This document shows, one piece after another, positions 8,160 through 17,849 of a stretch of DNA of 64,000 nt; the first letter of the stretch is position 1, and each line of letters begins with the position of its first letter. The stretch covers positions 85,142 through 149,141 of the forward strand of contig NZ_JAAVJI010000012.1 of the NCBI RefSeq assembly GCF_012033695.1, written 5' to 3'. The notes below the pieces were generated by a model. The model made no database searches. It was not told the DNA's origin and saw nothing but the letters and a program-made list of their open reading frames with translations. Made by a program: the position numbers and the translations under genes. Source of the DNA: Pseudomonas quercus (lineage in GTDB: Bacteria > Pseudomonadota > Gammaproteobacteria > Pseudomonadales > Pseudomonadaceae).

Positions 8160-9386
8160 TCAGGTGCCAGCGGCCACAATCCCTACGTTTTTGCGCAACG
8201 CCGTTAGCTCTGCTACCTCTACGCCCAATAGGCGCCCTGCCTTGCTGTTGGCCACAAGCTGGATGTCCGCTTGTGCAGGCAGGTTCACCAATTGGCCAGC
8301 CAGGTTCATCACCAGCGACGGCTTGCCGTAGACGCCCATTAGCGCATACACCGAGGCGATCAAGTCTCGCAGGTCGTGAGGCAGGCGCCAACGCGCACGC
8401 AGGGCCGAACCATAGTTGGGACCGAACCGATCAAGTGAAGCGCTGACTTGGGCTGCTTCCAGTGCACCCCCGGCCAGGGTCCACTCGTGCAACGTGCGCA
8501 ATAGGGCCAGCTCACCCAGCCTGTGCAATAAACCCGCGCAATAGCACAGCTCGTGATCGACGCCTTGCTGGCGCGCTAGTGTACGGGCCAGCTCTGCGGT
8601 TTGCCGGGACAGCGTCCAGTACGCTTGGGCCTGCTCGGCCAGCAGGGGGTTATCCAGCCTTGCGCTGCGCTTTAGCGCCAACCCCAGAATAAGGTTCATG
8701 CTTTGGGTAGCACCTAACTGGCTCAGGGCCTGCAACAGTGTCGTAGCCGGGGCTTCACGCTGACGTGCAGCGCTGTTGGCCGCTGCCAACAGAACGGCCG
8801 TGATCTGCGGGTCACGTCGGATATCTTGCTCCAGCAACCGAAGGTTCAGGGTTCGGGCCTTTAGGCTGCGCACCACGGCATCATGCACTTCGCTCATTAT
8901 GGGGGCGCCATCGGAGGCCTCCCGCCGCATGTCCAGAAAGCTGTTCAGGTCGATACCCGGCATCACGGGTGGAAGCTCACAGACGATGGCTTCGCCGTTG
9001 TCGAGGAGCAAGGCGCTGAGGCGTTCACGCAGGGCTTCAAAATTAAGGGGCTTGCTCAGGTAAGCGGTAGGCTGGAGCGGCACGACATCACGCACACTGG
9101 AGCTGTCACTACGGCTGCTCAGCAGAATGAATGGCAACCCCGGTACGGCCCCGCCACGGCGAACCTGCCGCAGCAACTCCAAGCCATCCGTACCTGATAG
9201 CTCCCGACTGGCGATGACAAGGTCCGGCAGGTTTTCCAGTGCCTGCAAAGCTTGCTTACCGTTTTCACACAGCTCGACCTTGGCATCGCAGCGCACGCTT
9301 AACAGCAGCTGCATGAGCAGGTCCCGGCTCCAGGGGTCTGACTCAGCGACCAGTATCCGTGGCACAGCAGTTGATAGCCCGATCAT
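8160..9386 (-). CDS. Pseudo-receiver/HDOD domain signalling protein
   Basis: The 408-residue protein starts at ATG (MIGLSTAVPR) after AGAGAGG; longer frames upstream look noncoding. Residues about 10-130 form a response-regulator receiver fold with the ESD acidic pair and SKPL lysine, but the phosphoacceptor position in PDLVIASRELSG holds serine instead of aspartate, so it probably cannot be phosphorylated in the usual way. Residues about 150-380 form an HDOD domain (AANSAARQ, LHRLGELALL, WRLPHDLRDLI), a catalytically silent HD relative used in signalling. It converges on the diguanylate cyclase gene. The role is unknown; motility or c-di-GMP output is possible. Confidence 0.8.
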   Translation of the reverse strand: MIGLSTAVPRILVAESDPWSRDLLMQLLLSVRCDAKVELCENGKQALQALENLPDLVIASRELSGTDGLELLRQVRRGGAVPGLPFILLSSRSDSSSVRDVVPLQPTAYLSKPLNFEALRERLSALLLDNGEAIVCELPPVMPGIDLNSFLDMRREASDGAPIMSEVHDAVVRSLKARTLNLRLLEQDIRRDPQITAVLLAAANSAARQREAPATTLLQALSQLGATQSMNLILGLALKRSARLDNPLLAEQAQAYWTLSRQTAELARTLARQQGVDHELCYCAGLLHRLGELALLRTLHEWTLAGGALEAAQVSASLDRFGPNYGSALRARWRLPHDLRDLIASVYALMGVYGKPSLVMNLAGQLVNLPAQADIQLVANSKAGRLLGVEVAELTALRKNVGIVAAGT

Positions 9387-9460
9387 GGAGCCTCTCTGAT
9401 GGCGGTAGTGCAGCATCCAGTCCTTAAAAAGGTATAGGCGGCTATGCCCAGTTCTCCAAA

Positions 9461-9485
9461 TAAAAAACCCGCCTTCCGGCGGGTT
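9461..9485 (-). terminator. Rho-independent terminator of gabT
   Basis: The hairpin AACCCGCC-TTCC-GGCGGGTT is followed on the minus strand by a T-rich tail. It lies 26 bp past the gabT stop codon. Confidence 0.9.
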
Positions 9486-9510
9486 CCTTGTGCTCAGGGA
9501 AACCGGTACA

Positions 9511-10788
<1,278 letters not shown>

Positions 10789-10910
10789 GGAAGCTCCTCA
10801 ATCGCCGCTCATCGTCGGCGCTGATCGGGATGAGGCACTTCGACGAAGCTGGGCAGCATGCGATGATCGACTGCCCAGCGGTACTCAGTGCCTGAAAGTA
10901 ACTGCCGGCG

Positions 10911-12353
10911 TTAAACGCTCAGGCAGAGGTATTTGATTTCCAAGTAGTCTTCGATGCCGTACTTGGACCCTTCACGGCCCAGGCCGGAGGCCTTCACGCC
11001 ACCGAAGGGCGCCACTTCGTTGGAGATCAGGCCGGTGTTGATCCCCACCATGCCGTACTCCAGCGCTTCGGCTACGCGGAACACACGGCTCAGGTCCCGG
11101 GCGTAGAAGTAGGACGCCAGGCCGAATTCGGTGTCGTTAGCAGCTGCAATCACTTCGGCTTCATCTTTGAAGCGGAACAGTGGTGCCAGCGGGCCAAAGG
11201 TTTCTTCCTTGGCCACAGCAGCGTTCGCAGGCACGTTCAACAGCACGGTAGGCTGGAAGAAGTTGCCCTCGATCTGCTCGCCGCCAAACAGCACGGTGGC
11301 GCCTTTGCCAACGGCGTCAGCAATGTGCTCCTTGACCTTGGCCACGGCCTTTTCATCGATCATTGGGCCTGTGGTAGTGCCCTCTTCAAGGCCATTACCG
11401 ATTTTCAGTTTGGCCACGGCAGCTTTCAGTTTCTCGGCGAAAGCGTCGTACACGCCGTCCTGCACGTAGAGACGGTTGGCACACACACAGGTTTGGCCGT
11501 TGTTGCGGTACTTGGAAATCATGGCGCCTTCGACGGCCTTATCCAGGTCCGCGTCGTCGAACACGATAAAGGGCGCGTTGCCACCCAGCTCCAAAGACAC
11601 TTTCTTGATGTCCTGGGCACATTCAGCCATCAGCTGGCGGCCGATATCGGTAGAGCCTGTGAACGACAGCTTGCGCACGATGGGGTTGCTGGTCAGCTCG
11701 CCGCCCACTTCACCGGCGCTGCCGGTCACAACGTTGAATACGCCTTTAGGGATGCCGGCACGCTCGGCCAGTTCGGCCAGGGCCAGGGCCGAGTACGGGG
11801 TTTGCGAAGCGGGCTTTAGCACCATGGTGCAGCCAGCGGCCAAGGCCGGGCCGGCTTTGCGGGTGATCATCGCTGCCGGGAAGTTCCAGGGCGTGATAGC
11901 CGCAGTAACACCGATAGGCTGCTTGATTACGATCAGGCGCTTGTCTGGCTGATGGCCAGGGATTACGTCGCCGTAAACGCGCTTGGCTTCCTCAGCGAAC
12001 CACTCCAGGAAAGAAGCGGCGTAGGCGATTTCGCCCTTGGCTTCAGCCAGCGGCTTGCCCTGCTCCAGGGTCATGAGGCGGCCCAGGTCGTCCTGGTGCT
12101 CCAGCATCAGCTCATACCAGCGGCGCAGCTTGGCGGCGCGCTCCTTGGCAGTCAGGGCACGCCAGGCCGGCAGGGCGCGGTCGGCGGCTTCGATGGCCCG
12201 GCGGGTTTCAGCCTGGCCCATCTTCGGTACAGTACCCAGGGTTTCACCCGTGGCCGGGTTGGAGACGTTGAGCGTCTGGCCACTGTCGGCATCGGCCCAG
12301 GCGCCTTCTACATAGGCTTGCTGGCGGAACAATTGAGCATCTTTAAGCTGCAT
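10911..12353 (-). CDS. gabD: Succinate-semialdehyde dehydrogenase (NADP+) GabD
   Basis: A 480-residue aldehyde dehydrogenase. Visible motifs are TPWNFPAAMITRK (coenzyme site), GSTDIGRQ, the general base region LELGGNAPFIVF and the catalytic cysteine in NNGQTCVCANR (about residue 286). The product succinate enters the TCA cycle, and the substrate comes from GabT. I start at MQLKDAQLF, the usual family start; a GTG/ATG-like extension of four codons (MGAD) is less likely. A perfect palindrome lies about 70-90 bp upstream. Confidence 0.95.
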   Translation of the reverse strand: MQLKDAQLFRQQAYVEGAWADADSGQTLNVSNPATGETLGTVPKMGQAETRRAIEAADRALPAWRALTAKERAAKLRRWYELMLEHQDDLGRLMTLEQGKPLAEAKGEIAYAASFLEWFAEEAKRVYGDVIPGHQPDKRLIVIKQPIGVTAAITPWNFPAAMITRKAGPALAAGCTMVLKPASQTPYSALALAELAERAGIPKGVFNVVTGSAGEVGGELTSNPIVRKLSFTGSTDIGRQLMAECAQDIKKVSLELGGNAPFIVFDDADLDKAVEGAMISKYRNNGQTCVCANRLYVQDGVYDAFAEKLKAAVAKLKIGNGLEEGTTTGPMIDEKAVAKVKEHIADAVGKGATVLFGGEQIEGNFFQPTVLLNVPANAAVAKEETFGPLAPLFRFKDEAEVIAAANDTEFGLASYFYARDLSRVFRVAEALEYGMVGINTGLISNEVAPFGGVKASGLGREGSKYGIEDYLEIKYLCLSV

Positions 12354-12420
12354 GTCGGCTCCCATGGCGGGCTTCGCCGTGGCGAAACCTGAAGTTGGCG
12401 GAGAATGGCCCAGGCATCGG

Positions 12421-12440
12421 GCGTTTGAAATCTCAAACGC
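12421..12440. promoter_or_regulatory. Perfect palindrome upstream of gabD
   Basis: GCGTTTGA-AATC-TCAAACGC, two 8-bp arms with a 4-bp spacer, lies 68-87 bases before the gabD start. The symmetry and position fit an operator for a dimeric regulator of the gab genes. The regulator is not identified in the window. Confidence 0.55.
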
Positions 12441-12611
12441 ATCCTAGGATCTGGGGTAAAAAAGGACAAGGGGTGTTCGAAAAAAAGAACATCCTGGTGA
12501 ATAAGGGTGTTGGTTTTGCTTCTGTTTATAGGACCGTACAGTTTCTGAAACGATGCATAGCCTGAGAGGATGGACGGGCACCCCGTACATGGGTATCATG
12601 GCGCCCGCGTT

Positions 12612-12688
12612 GCACTCGTAGCTCAGCTGGATAGAGTACTGCCCTCCGAAGGCAGGGGTCATGGGTTCGAATCCCGTCGAGTGCGCCA
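12612..12688 (+). tRNA. tRNA-Arg (anticodon CCG)
   Basis: The 77-base sequence folds into a complete cloverleaf: acceptor GCACTCG/CGAGTGC, D-arm GCTC..GAGT, anticodon arm CTGCC-CTCCGAA-GGCAG with CCG anticodon, T-arm ATGGG-TTCGAAT-CCCGT, and encoded CCA end. Its 3' half is the attachment site of the island that follows. Confidence 0.97.
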
Positions 12689-12689
12689 T
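12644..12689 (+). repeat. attL-type 46-bp direct repeat (3' half of tRNA-Arg)
   Basis: These 46 bases, from the anticodon loop through CCA plus one T, recur identically at 21267-21312. Such tRNA 3'-end repeats are the attachment cores of tyrosine-integrase elements. The copy here stays part of the intact tRNA gene. Confidence 0.9.
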
Positions 12690-12766
12690 AGAATTCAAAG
12701 AGTTAGCCTCACTTTGCTACACGCGCTCCCTTGCTATGGGTGCAGAGTGGGTGCAAACGAAAAATT

Positions 12767-12799
12767 AAGCCCCGTACAGTTCTCTGGCGGGGCTTTTTT
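12767..12799 (+). terminator. Rho-independent terminator just inside the island
   Basis: Stem AAGCCCCG/CGGGGCTT with a 13-base loop and a following T-run, 79 bp past the tRNA. It ends tRNA transcription or that of a lost gene; the preceding 26 codons (IEFKELASLCY... to a TAA) are open but too short to judge. Confidence 0.8.
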
Positions 12800-12828
12800 G
12801 TATTCTTGAAGCCAGCCAGGGCCTGCCA

Positions 12829-13686
12829 ATGGATTGGACCGATTTTCTCCTTAACACCCTTGTATCCGCATCTGCGGGCACGGTTCTAACCGGGTTGCTC
12901 GCCTTCCTGTTCAAAACGTGGATTACCGAACGCCTAACTAGCTCCATTAGACATGAGTACGACAGTAAGCTTGAGCAGCTAAAGTCTGATCTTAAAGCTC
13001 AAGCTGATGAAAATCTTGCTCTGCTCAAAGCGGAGCTTGATCTACAAGCTGAGCGGTTAAAAATTGCTTCGGCATCATTCTCAGACGTACAGAAAGCGAC
13101 GATAGCCAAAAAGATTGAAGCGGTAGACCATATTTGGGGAGCAACGCGCAGAGCCCGGGGATTAGTACCCGGGGTCGTCACATTGCTAGATGTGCTTACC
13201 GATGAAGAGCTATCGAACCTCTCTGCATCTCCCCAGCTTAGAGATATGCTCGCCCTGATCCGAGCGGTCAAACCGATGCAGCTATTGCCAGAGATTTTTG
13301 GCGATGCTGACATTGCCCGACCTCATGTTGGTGAATATATCTGGGCGCTATTTTCTACTTATCATGGCCTTTTGAGTCGAATGATCCTTTTGGTCTGTGG
13401 AACCAGAGATGATAGTGATCGCCGCTGGTTTCGAGATCAAGGTGTTCTAAAGCTAGTCGGATCTGCGTTCGGCAATCAGAAACGCACGGAATTTTCTACA
13501 CTGACTTCAGGCCAGTTCACCTGGTTGCAGATTGAATTTGAGCGAAGACTGTTTTCCGCATTTGATCGACTATTGACTGGCAAGGCATTTAGCGAGGCAG
13601 CTTTGAATCAGGCGGTTGAAATGGAGCAAATGTTAGCTCGCGTAATCAAGCCAGATGCGGATGGGTTAGTCCGCCCCGTATCCTAA
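12829..13686 (+). CDS. Hypothetical protein with N-terminal membrane anchor and coiled coil
   Basis: I do not recognise this 285-residue protein. It has one N-terminal hydrophobic helix (about residues 8-30, LVSASAGTVLTGLLAFLF), then a long charged coiled coil (about 40-90, with SKLEQLKSDLKAQADENLAL), then a mostly helical domain of about 180 residues. It is likely anchored in the inner membrane facing the cytoplasm. Its GC content is lower than the core genes. The 3' end overlaps that of the convergent serine recombinase gene by 41 bp. It is the first gene of the island; a conflict or phage-defence role is inferred only from location. Confidence 0.65.
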   Translation: MDWTDFLLNTLVSASAGTVLTGLLAFLFKTWITERLTSSIRHEYDSKLEQLKSDLKAQADENLALLKAELDLQAERLKIASASFSDVQKATIAKKIEAVDHIWGATRRARGLVPGVVTLLDVLTDEELSNLSASPQLRDMLALIRAVKPMQLLPEIFGDADIARPHVGEYIWALFSTYHGLLSRMILLVCGTRDDSDRRWFRDQGVLKLVGSAFGNQKRTEFSTLTSGQFTWLQIEFERRLFSAFDRLLTGKAFSEAALNQAVEMEQMLARVIKPDADGLVRPVS

Positions 13687-14275
13687 GCACCGTAGTAGTC
13701 GAGCAGTTGGCGTGCCTGGCCGTAGCCCGGATGCCCATCCCCGCCTTGAGTAGTTCCTTCACCCGCTTGTGAAGATCTGGGTCTACGGGTCGGCCCTTGT
13801 ACTTGCCCTCGGCCCTGGCCTTCTCGATACCTTGGGCCTGCCGCTCGCGCCGCTGCTCGTAATCCTTGCGCGCAATGGCCGCCATCATCTCCACCAGCAT
13901 CGAGTTGATAGCCGCCAGCATTCGGCCGGTGAACTCATCCCCTTTCGTGCTCTGCATCCCTTGGTGGCTCGTAGGCAGATCCAGGGCAACGATGCGCAGG
14001 CCCTTCGAATCAATGGCCGCCTTGAGCTTTTGCCAGTCGTCCAGCGGCAGGCGTGACAGTCGGTCGATGGACTCCACCAGCAGCACATCGCCCTTGCGAG
14101 CATCTTTTAGCAAGCGCAGCAGCTCAGGACGGTTGGCAGCGGCGCCACTGGCGTTCTCCTGGTACACGCTGGCGATGCCCTGGCGGTGCTCGCCGGCGAA
14201 TTGTTCAAGCGAATCGCGGGCCCGGCCGGCGTCCTGCTCATCGGTCGAGGCTCGAAGGTAGGCACGAATGAACAT
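13646..14275 (-). CDS. Serine recombinase (resolvase/invertase family)
   Basis: The 209-residue protein has the resolvase catalytic domain: the nucleophile serine in YLRASTDEQ (Ser10), ENASGAAANRPELLRLL, and the VESIDRLSRL arginine motif, followed by the long E-helix region and a short C-terminal helix-turn-helix (GIRATARHANCSTTTVLRI). Members resolve or invert short DNA segments. The island ends in tRNA repeats, which is the hallmark of a tyrosine integrase, so this gene probably did not integrate the island. No pair of invertible repeats was seen nearby. Confidence 0.85.
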   Translation of the reverse strand: MFIRAYLRASTDEQDAGRARDSLEQFAGEHRQGIASVYQENASGAAANRPELLRLLKDARKGDVLLVESIDRLSRLPLDDWQKLKAAIDSKGLRIVALDLPTSHQGMQSTKGDEFTGRMLAAINSMLVEMMAAIARKDYEQRRERQAQGIEKARAEGKYKGRPVDPDLHKRVKELLKAGMGIRATARHANCSTTTVLRIRGGLTHPHLA

Positions 14276-14441
14276 GAGGGGGTGCTCCGTATCAGTAAAG
14301 GTGTCTCACTAATACTGTTGCACTTTGAGTGTCACTTATCAAGCGAAAAGGTCACATTTGGCTCAATCTGGCTGTATCAGCTCAGGCATACCCTTAGGAT
14401 CCATGTACCATGGAAGCAAACTCGCTTATCAAGGAAAGGTC

Positions 14442-15098
14442 ATGGCAGCAAAAACTGTGGTCCCCACATTCAAAGGAAAAAGCTTTACCTGTATTCATTG
14501 CAGCACGCTTACCACAATGCGGTGGTGGCGACTCTTCTTTAATGAAAATGGGTATAACCAGCGTTCAGGGCTATTTCTATGCGAATGCTTCAATTGTGAG
14601 AAGCGAAGCATTTGGATTCCTGATGATGAGGAGGAGGAAACTGGACGGCTTGTCTTCCCAACTTCTATATCCTCTCCCCGCGCACACGATAAAATTCCTG
14701 AGAATTGTGCGAGCGATTTCGAAGAAGCCCGCTGCATCTGTGGAGATTCACCGAGAGGTGCCGCTGCTATTTTGCGATTATGCCTTCAAAAGCTCCTTGC
14801 TCATTTGGGCGGCGAAGGCGAGCACATAGATACGGATATAAAAAAGCTAGTGGCCAGCGGTCTTGACCCGCACATTCAAGAAGCTTTGGATGTGATTAGG
14901 GTTACTGGCAACAACGCGGTTCACCCGCTCGAAATGAACCTTGAAGACGATCAAGACAGCGTGCTCGTCCTCTTCGAGATGATCAATTTGATAGTAGAGG
15001 AAAGAATTGCAAGACCTCAGCGCATCCGAGAGCGCTTTGATAACCTGCCGGAGAAGGCCAAAGCAGCGATTGAAAAACGAGACAAGCCCAAGCAATAA
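14442..15098 (+). CDS. DUF4145 domain protein
   Basis: The protein of 218 residues begins MAAKTVVPTF after an AAGGAAAGG site. A CxxC pair (TCIHCST) and CECFNCE near the N-terminus look like a zinc ribbon, and the second half (CGDSPRGAAAILRLCLQKLL to the NAVHP motif) is the DUF4145 helical domain, which is often found in restriction and other defence loci, alone or fused to nucleases. No nuclease is fused here. A longer frame starting at 14325 exists but lacks family resemblance. It converges on the phage tail remnant and is separated from it by a terminator of the opposite strand. Confidence 0.75.
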   Translation: MAAKTVVPTFKGKSFTCIHCSTLTTMRWWRLFFNENGYNQRSGLFLCECFNCEKRSIWIPDDEEEETGRLVFPTSISSPRAHDKIPENCASDFEEARCICGDSPRGAAAILRLCLQKLLAHLGGEGEHIDTDIKKLVASGLDPHIQEALDVIRVTGNNAVHPLEMNLEDDQDSVLVLFEMINLIVEERIARPQRIRERFDNLPEKAKAAIEKRDKPKQ

Positions 15099-15101
15099 GC
15101 A

Positions 15102-15124
15102 AAAAAAGGCCGGAGACCCCGGCC
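15102..15124 (-). terminator. Terminator of the phage tail remnant
   Basis: Stem GGCCGG/CCGGCC with a 4-base loop, followed on the minus strand by seven T. It ends the transcript of the three phage genes 15142-16523. Confidence 0.85.
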
Positions 15125-15141
15125 ATAATGTCCACACCCCC

Positions 15142-15399
15142 TCAGGTGTTCATGACAACCGGCACCCTGGCCCGAACACGGTCGCTCTGGTTTGGCCAGG
15201 GTGCCGGGCTGTAGTCGGGATGCTCAGGCAGTGCGAGCTGGGCGCCAAACGTGCGCAGGGGCTGGCCGGTACCGCTGGAGTACAGCAGGCCCGAGGCCAC
15301 GGCGTTGTCATAGGCGGCCAGGTCAAGGTATGCGGCACGCAGTGTATCGGCAGCGGCCGCGCGTTCGCTCTGAAGTTGGGTTAAGGGTTTTAGAGCCAT
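15142..15399 (-). CDS. Small phage tail-region protein
   Basis: An 85-residue protein with a strong AGGAGG site before ATG. The N-terminal half is helical (MALKPLTQLQSERAAAADTL), and the C-terminal half is rich in proline. It follows two other phage tail genes on the same strand by 12 bp. No catalytic motif is visible; it may be a tail-assembly or minor tail protein. Family not recognised. Confidence 0.6.
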   Translation of the reverse strand: MALKPLTQLQSERAAAADTLRAAYLDLAAYDNAVASGLLYSSGTGQPLRTFGAQLALPEHPDYSPAPWPNQSDRVRARVPVVMNT

Positions 15400-15411
15400 T
15401 CGGTGCCTCCT

Positions 15412-15699
15412 TCATTTGCTGAGATTTTGGCCGGCTGCCCAGTGCTGACCTGGCCGTAACAGTTTGTCGGTGATGCGGCTAACTTCAGGCGCTGAATCAC
15501 GCAGCGCCAAGGCCACTACCTGAGCGGGATGCTGCTCGAAGTACGGGTGCATAGCTGCTAGGCACAGGGTCGAGAAATATCCAGATTGCCGCATGAGCTC
15601 CCGCAGTTCAGCAGCGGTGCCCGTCTTCGCTTGGGCAAGGCAATAGTTGCTAAAGGCCTCAGCGATCACCCCGGCCAGCTCGGCGCGATTGACTTCCAT
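15412..15699 (-). CDS. Small phage tail-region protein
   Basis: This 95-residue, mainly helical protein starts at an ATG that shares one base with the tape-measure stop codon (TGATG), a translational coupling common in phage operons. No signal peptide or known domain was found. Its position right after the tape measure suggests a tail completion or minor tail component, but this is inferred. Confidence 0.6.
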   Translation of the reverse strand: MEVNRAELAGVIAEAFSNYCLAQAKTGTAAELRELMRQSGYFSTLCLAAMHPYFEQHPAQVVALALRDSAPEVSRITDKLLRPGQHWAAGQNLSK

Positions 15700-16523
15700 C
15701 AGCGTCTCCCGTTGATTACAGTGCGGATGTTTCCACCTGGGGCCAGAGACCTTGCCTCAAACTTCTTCCAGCTAGCTTCAATCACCTTCCCTTGCTGACT
15801 AGCCCATTCATTGATCGCTGCATTGTCCGTGTTCGACGTGGCGCTTGCCGCCCCATCGCTAGTAATTTGAACCGTCACGTTGATGTCTCCGCCGCCCCTG
15901 CTGGGGGACCTGGAAGCTATCGGTAAAGGCGCTGTATCGACGTAGCCGCCATCGGCATATCCCTTTGCATTCAGCCCCTCCAGGTAGTTGCGCATCCCTG
16001 GCTGACTGACCACTTCCTTACGCAAGACGAACTCACCGCCGTGGACTACTCCGGCCGGGTCGTACTTGCCGCCGTCGCCGGTGTAACCGCCACTGGACAT
16101 ACCGTTGCCCAACCAACTGGAGAAGGCACTGCCGGTGTAACCTGCCGCCGTGCTACCGGCTGAGGCTGCCGCACCGCTCCCTATGCTTCCTACGGCCCCA
16201 GCCACGGTATTGAATATGCCCACCAATGCTTGCCGGGCAGCGATATGGGCCAGGTCGCTAATAACCGATTCAGCAAAACCGGAGAACGATGCCTTGCCGG
16301 TGGTTGCGAAGGTGGCCACCGCGTCTTCCATTCCCGAAAAGGCATCGGTTACTAGATTGCGGCTCTGCTCGGCCATGTTATTGGCTGTTTCGTAATAGTT
16401 GGCAACTGCTGACCTTGCACCCAGTGTCCAATCCTGCTGTGCCTGGTCTACCTGATGGTAGTAGTCCTCCTGCATTGCCAAGCGCCGCTCCAGGGCGCTT
16501 TGAAGGGCAACGGCAGGCCACAA
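15699..16523 (-). pseudogene. Phage tail tape-measure protein, C-terminal remnant
   Basis: The frame encodes 274 residues matching the C-terminal end of lambda-GpH-like tape measure proteins: ESVISDLAHIAARQALVGIF, then glycine/alanine-rich turns, and SSGGYTGDGGKYDPAGVVHGGEFVLRKE, which is diagnostic for the tape-measure C-terminal domain. Full tape measures usually exceed 700 residues, so the N-terminal two thirds are missing. The break lies close to 16520, next to an IS3 fragment. It shows that a tailed prophage or tailocin-like element was once here. Confidence 0.8.
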
Positions 16524-16589
16524 GGCGTGCTATTTCACAGCGATCAAGGTAGCCAATATGCCAGCCGTAGTTTCCGTCAGCGGCTGTAG

Positions 16590-16685
16590 CGCTATCGGAT
16601 AACTCAAAGCATGAGCCGACGGGGGAACTGCTATGACAACGCGCCCACGGAGCGGCTGTTTCGGAGCTTGAAAACAGAGCTTGCA
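16590..16685 (+). pseudogene. IS3-family transposase (OrfB) scrap
   Basis: In one + frame about 32 codons read ITQSMSRRGNCYDNAPTERL and FRSLKTEL, the conserved integrase-core segment of IS3-family OrfB including the last catalytic glutamate region. Both sides stop abruptly and no terminal inverted repeats are visible. It is a dead fragment, probably the trace of the event that cut the tape-measure gene. Confidence 0.75.
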
Positions 16686-16853
16686 GTAACCATCGTTTCA
16701 CCGCCACACTTAAGCGCCCCACTAGCATCAATCGCATTGGGCTTTGACCACTGGTGTTTGGGACGGAGATCGCTATTTCACCTGTGATCAGCACAATTTA
16801 GACGTACCCTGTCCAATTAGGGTCGGTACTCAACGTTGAGGCAAGCAACCGTA

Positions 16854-17849
16854 ATGTCTGAAACTGACGCTTATCCGCTTTTTGGGTTTTCGGGGCGAGC
16901 TAAAATATTTAGCCGCCTCGGAATAATCATAGATAATAGTTTTTATATAATCCTGACTACTATAGGCACTATTGCGCTGGGTTTCGGCGGTGGCCTCGTA
17001 GGGAACTATAAATACGATGATCTTATGAAGGCAGCAGTTACGACCACGGATCAGGCTTGGGTGTTAATTTGCTATCCTTTGATTTGGATGTTAGCTGGTG
17101 CTGTTTTGGTGTTATTAGGTGCGATTGGAACTTACAAAGATCAAAAAAAACTACAACAGCAAGCGGATAGCCTTGAATCCCAAGTCAGCATAATACCCGA
17201 ATTGAATGATGCAATTAACAGCGCCCAAGAAACGATGGAAAGCTACAAATCCGACCTCCGCAAAATGCATTCGGAGCTAGTCGCGACCCACCTCAAATCG
17301 GCTTATAAGTCCTTGGGGCTCTCTACCAGCGACCGAATTTCCATTTACTACGAACATGCCAACGACTTCTACTTACTTGCACGCTACTCTCAGAATCCCG
17401 TCTTTGCTAAACCTCACCGACAAAAATTTGCTCTAAATCAAGGAGTCATTGGGAAGGCCTGGCAGAATCAAAAACACGTGGAAAGAGACTGCCCCAACTC
17501 TGAAGATCAGCCAGCATATCTGAAGTACCTATCCGAGCAGTACGGCTTTAAGCCAAGCCAGGCACTCAACTTTGCCATGAAAAGCTGCCGTTATGTAGCT
17601 GTGGCCATCTCGGATGCTGACTCCCACACGGGCGTAATCGTGTTTGAGAGCATTGCCCTTCCTTTTTTCGAAGGAAATGAGGGGCGACTGGAGGAAAATA
17701 TTTATGCATTTTGTAAAGACTACCAGAGCATCCATTCCAAATTTCTAAGGGATGGGTTAGAATTGAATCGCGAAGCGAACGTCGCGAGCTCTACTAATTC
17801 ATCTGTAGAGCAAGAATTTTTGAAACATTTTAGGGAGGTTAGTAAATGA
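16854..17849 (+). CDS. Membrane-anchored GAF-like protein, partner of a Panacea protein
   Basis: The predicted 331-residue protein has two N-terminal transmembrane helices (about residues 22-50 and 66-95), a coiled coil (about 98-145, KKLQQQADSLESQVS), then a GAF-like domain (about 155-300, with DRISIYYEHANDFYLLARY and GVIGKAW). The C-terminal tail is short and polar. It looks like a membrane receptor or effector whose cytoplasmic domain senses a small molecule. The stop overlaps the start of the next gene by 4 bp (ATGA), so the two are translationally coupled. The DNA is clearly AT-richer than the core genome. A start at TTG 18 bases upstream is possible. Function unknown. Confidence 0.7.
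   Translation: MSETDAYPLFGFSGRAKIFSRLGIIIDNSFYIILTTIGTIALGFGGGLVGNYKYDDLMKAAVTTTDQAWVLICYPLIWMLAGAVLVLLGAIGTYKDQKKLQQQADSLESQVSIIPELNDAINSAQETMESYKSDLRKMHSELVATHLKSAYKSLGLSTSDRISIYYEHANDFYLLARYSQNPVFAKPHRQKFALNQGVIGKAWQNQKHVERDCPNSEDQPAYLKYLSEQYGFKPSQALNFAMKSCRYVAVAISDADSHTGVIVFESIALPFFEGNEGRLEENIYAFCKDYQSIHSKFLRDGLELNREANVASSTNSSVEQEFLKHFREVSK

Noticed and set aside
12444..12698. Minus-strand frame of 84 codons
   Set aside because: It covers the tRNA-Arg gene in antisense; such frames over tRNAs are common spurious calls.
16378..16794. Minus-strand frame of 138 codons across the tape-measure break and IS3 scrap
   Set aside because: It spans two unrelated remnants and has no coherent domain.
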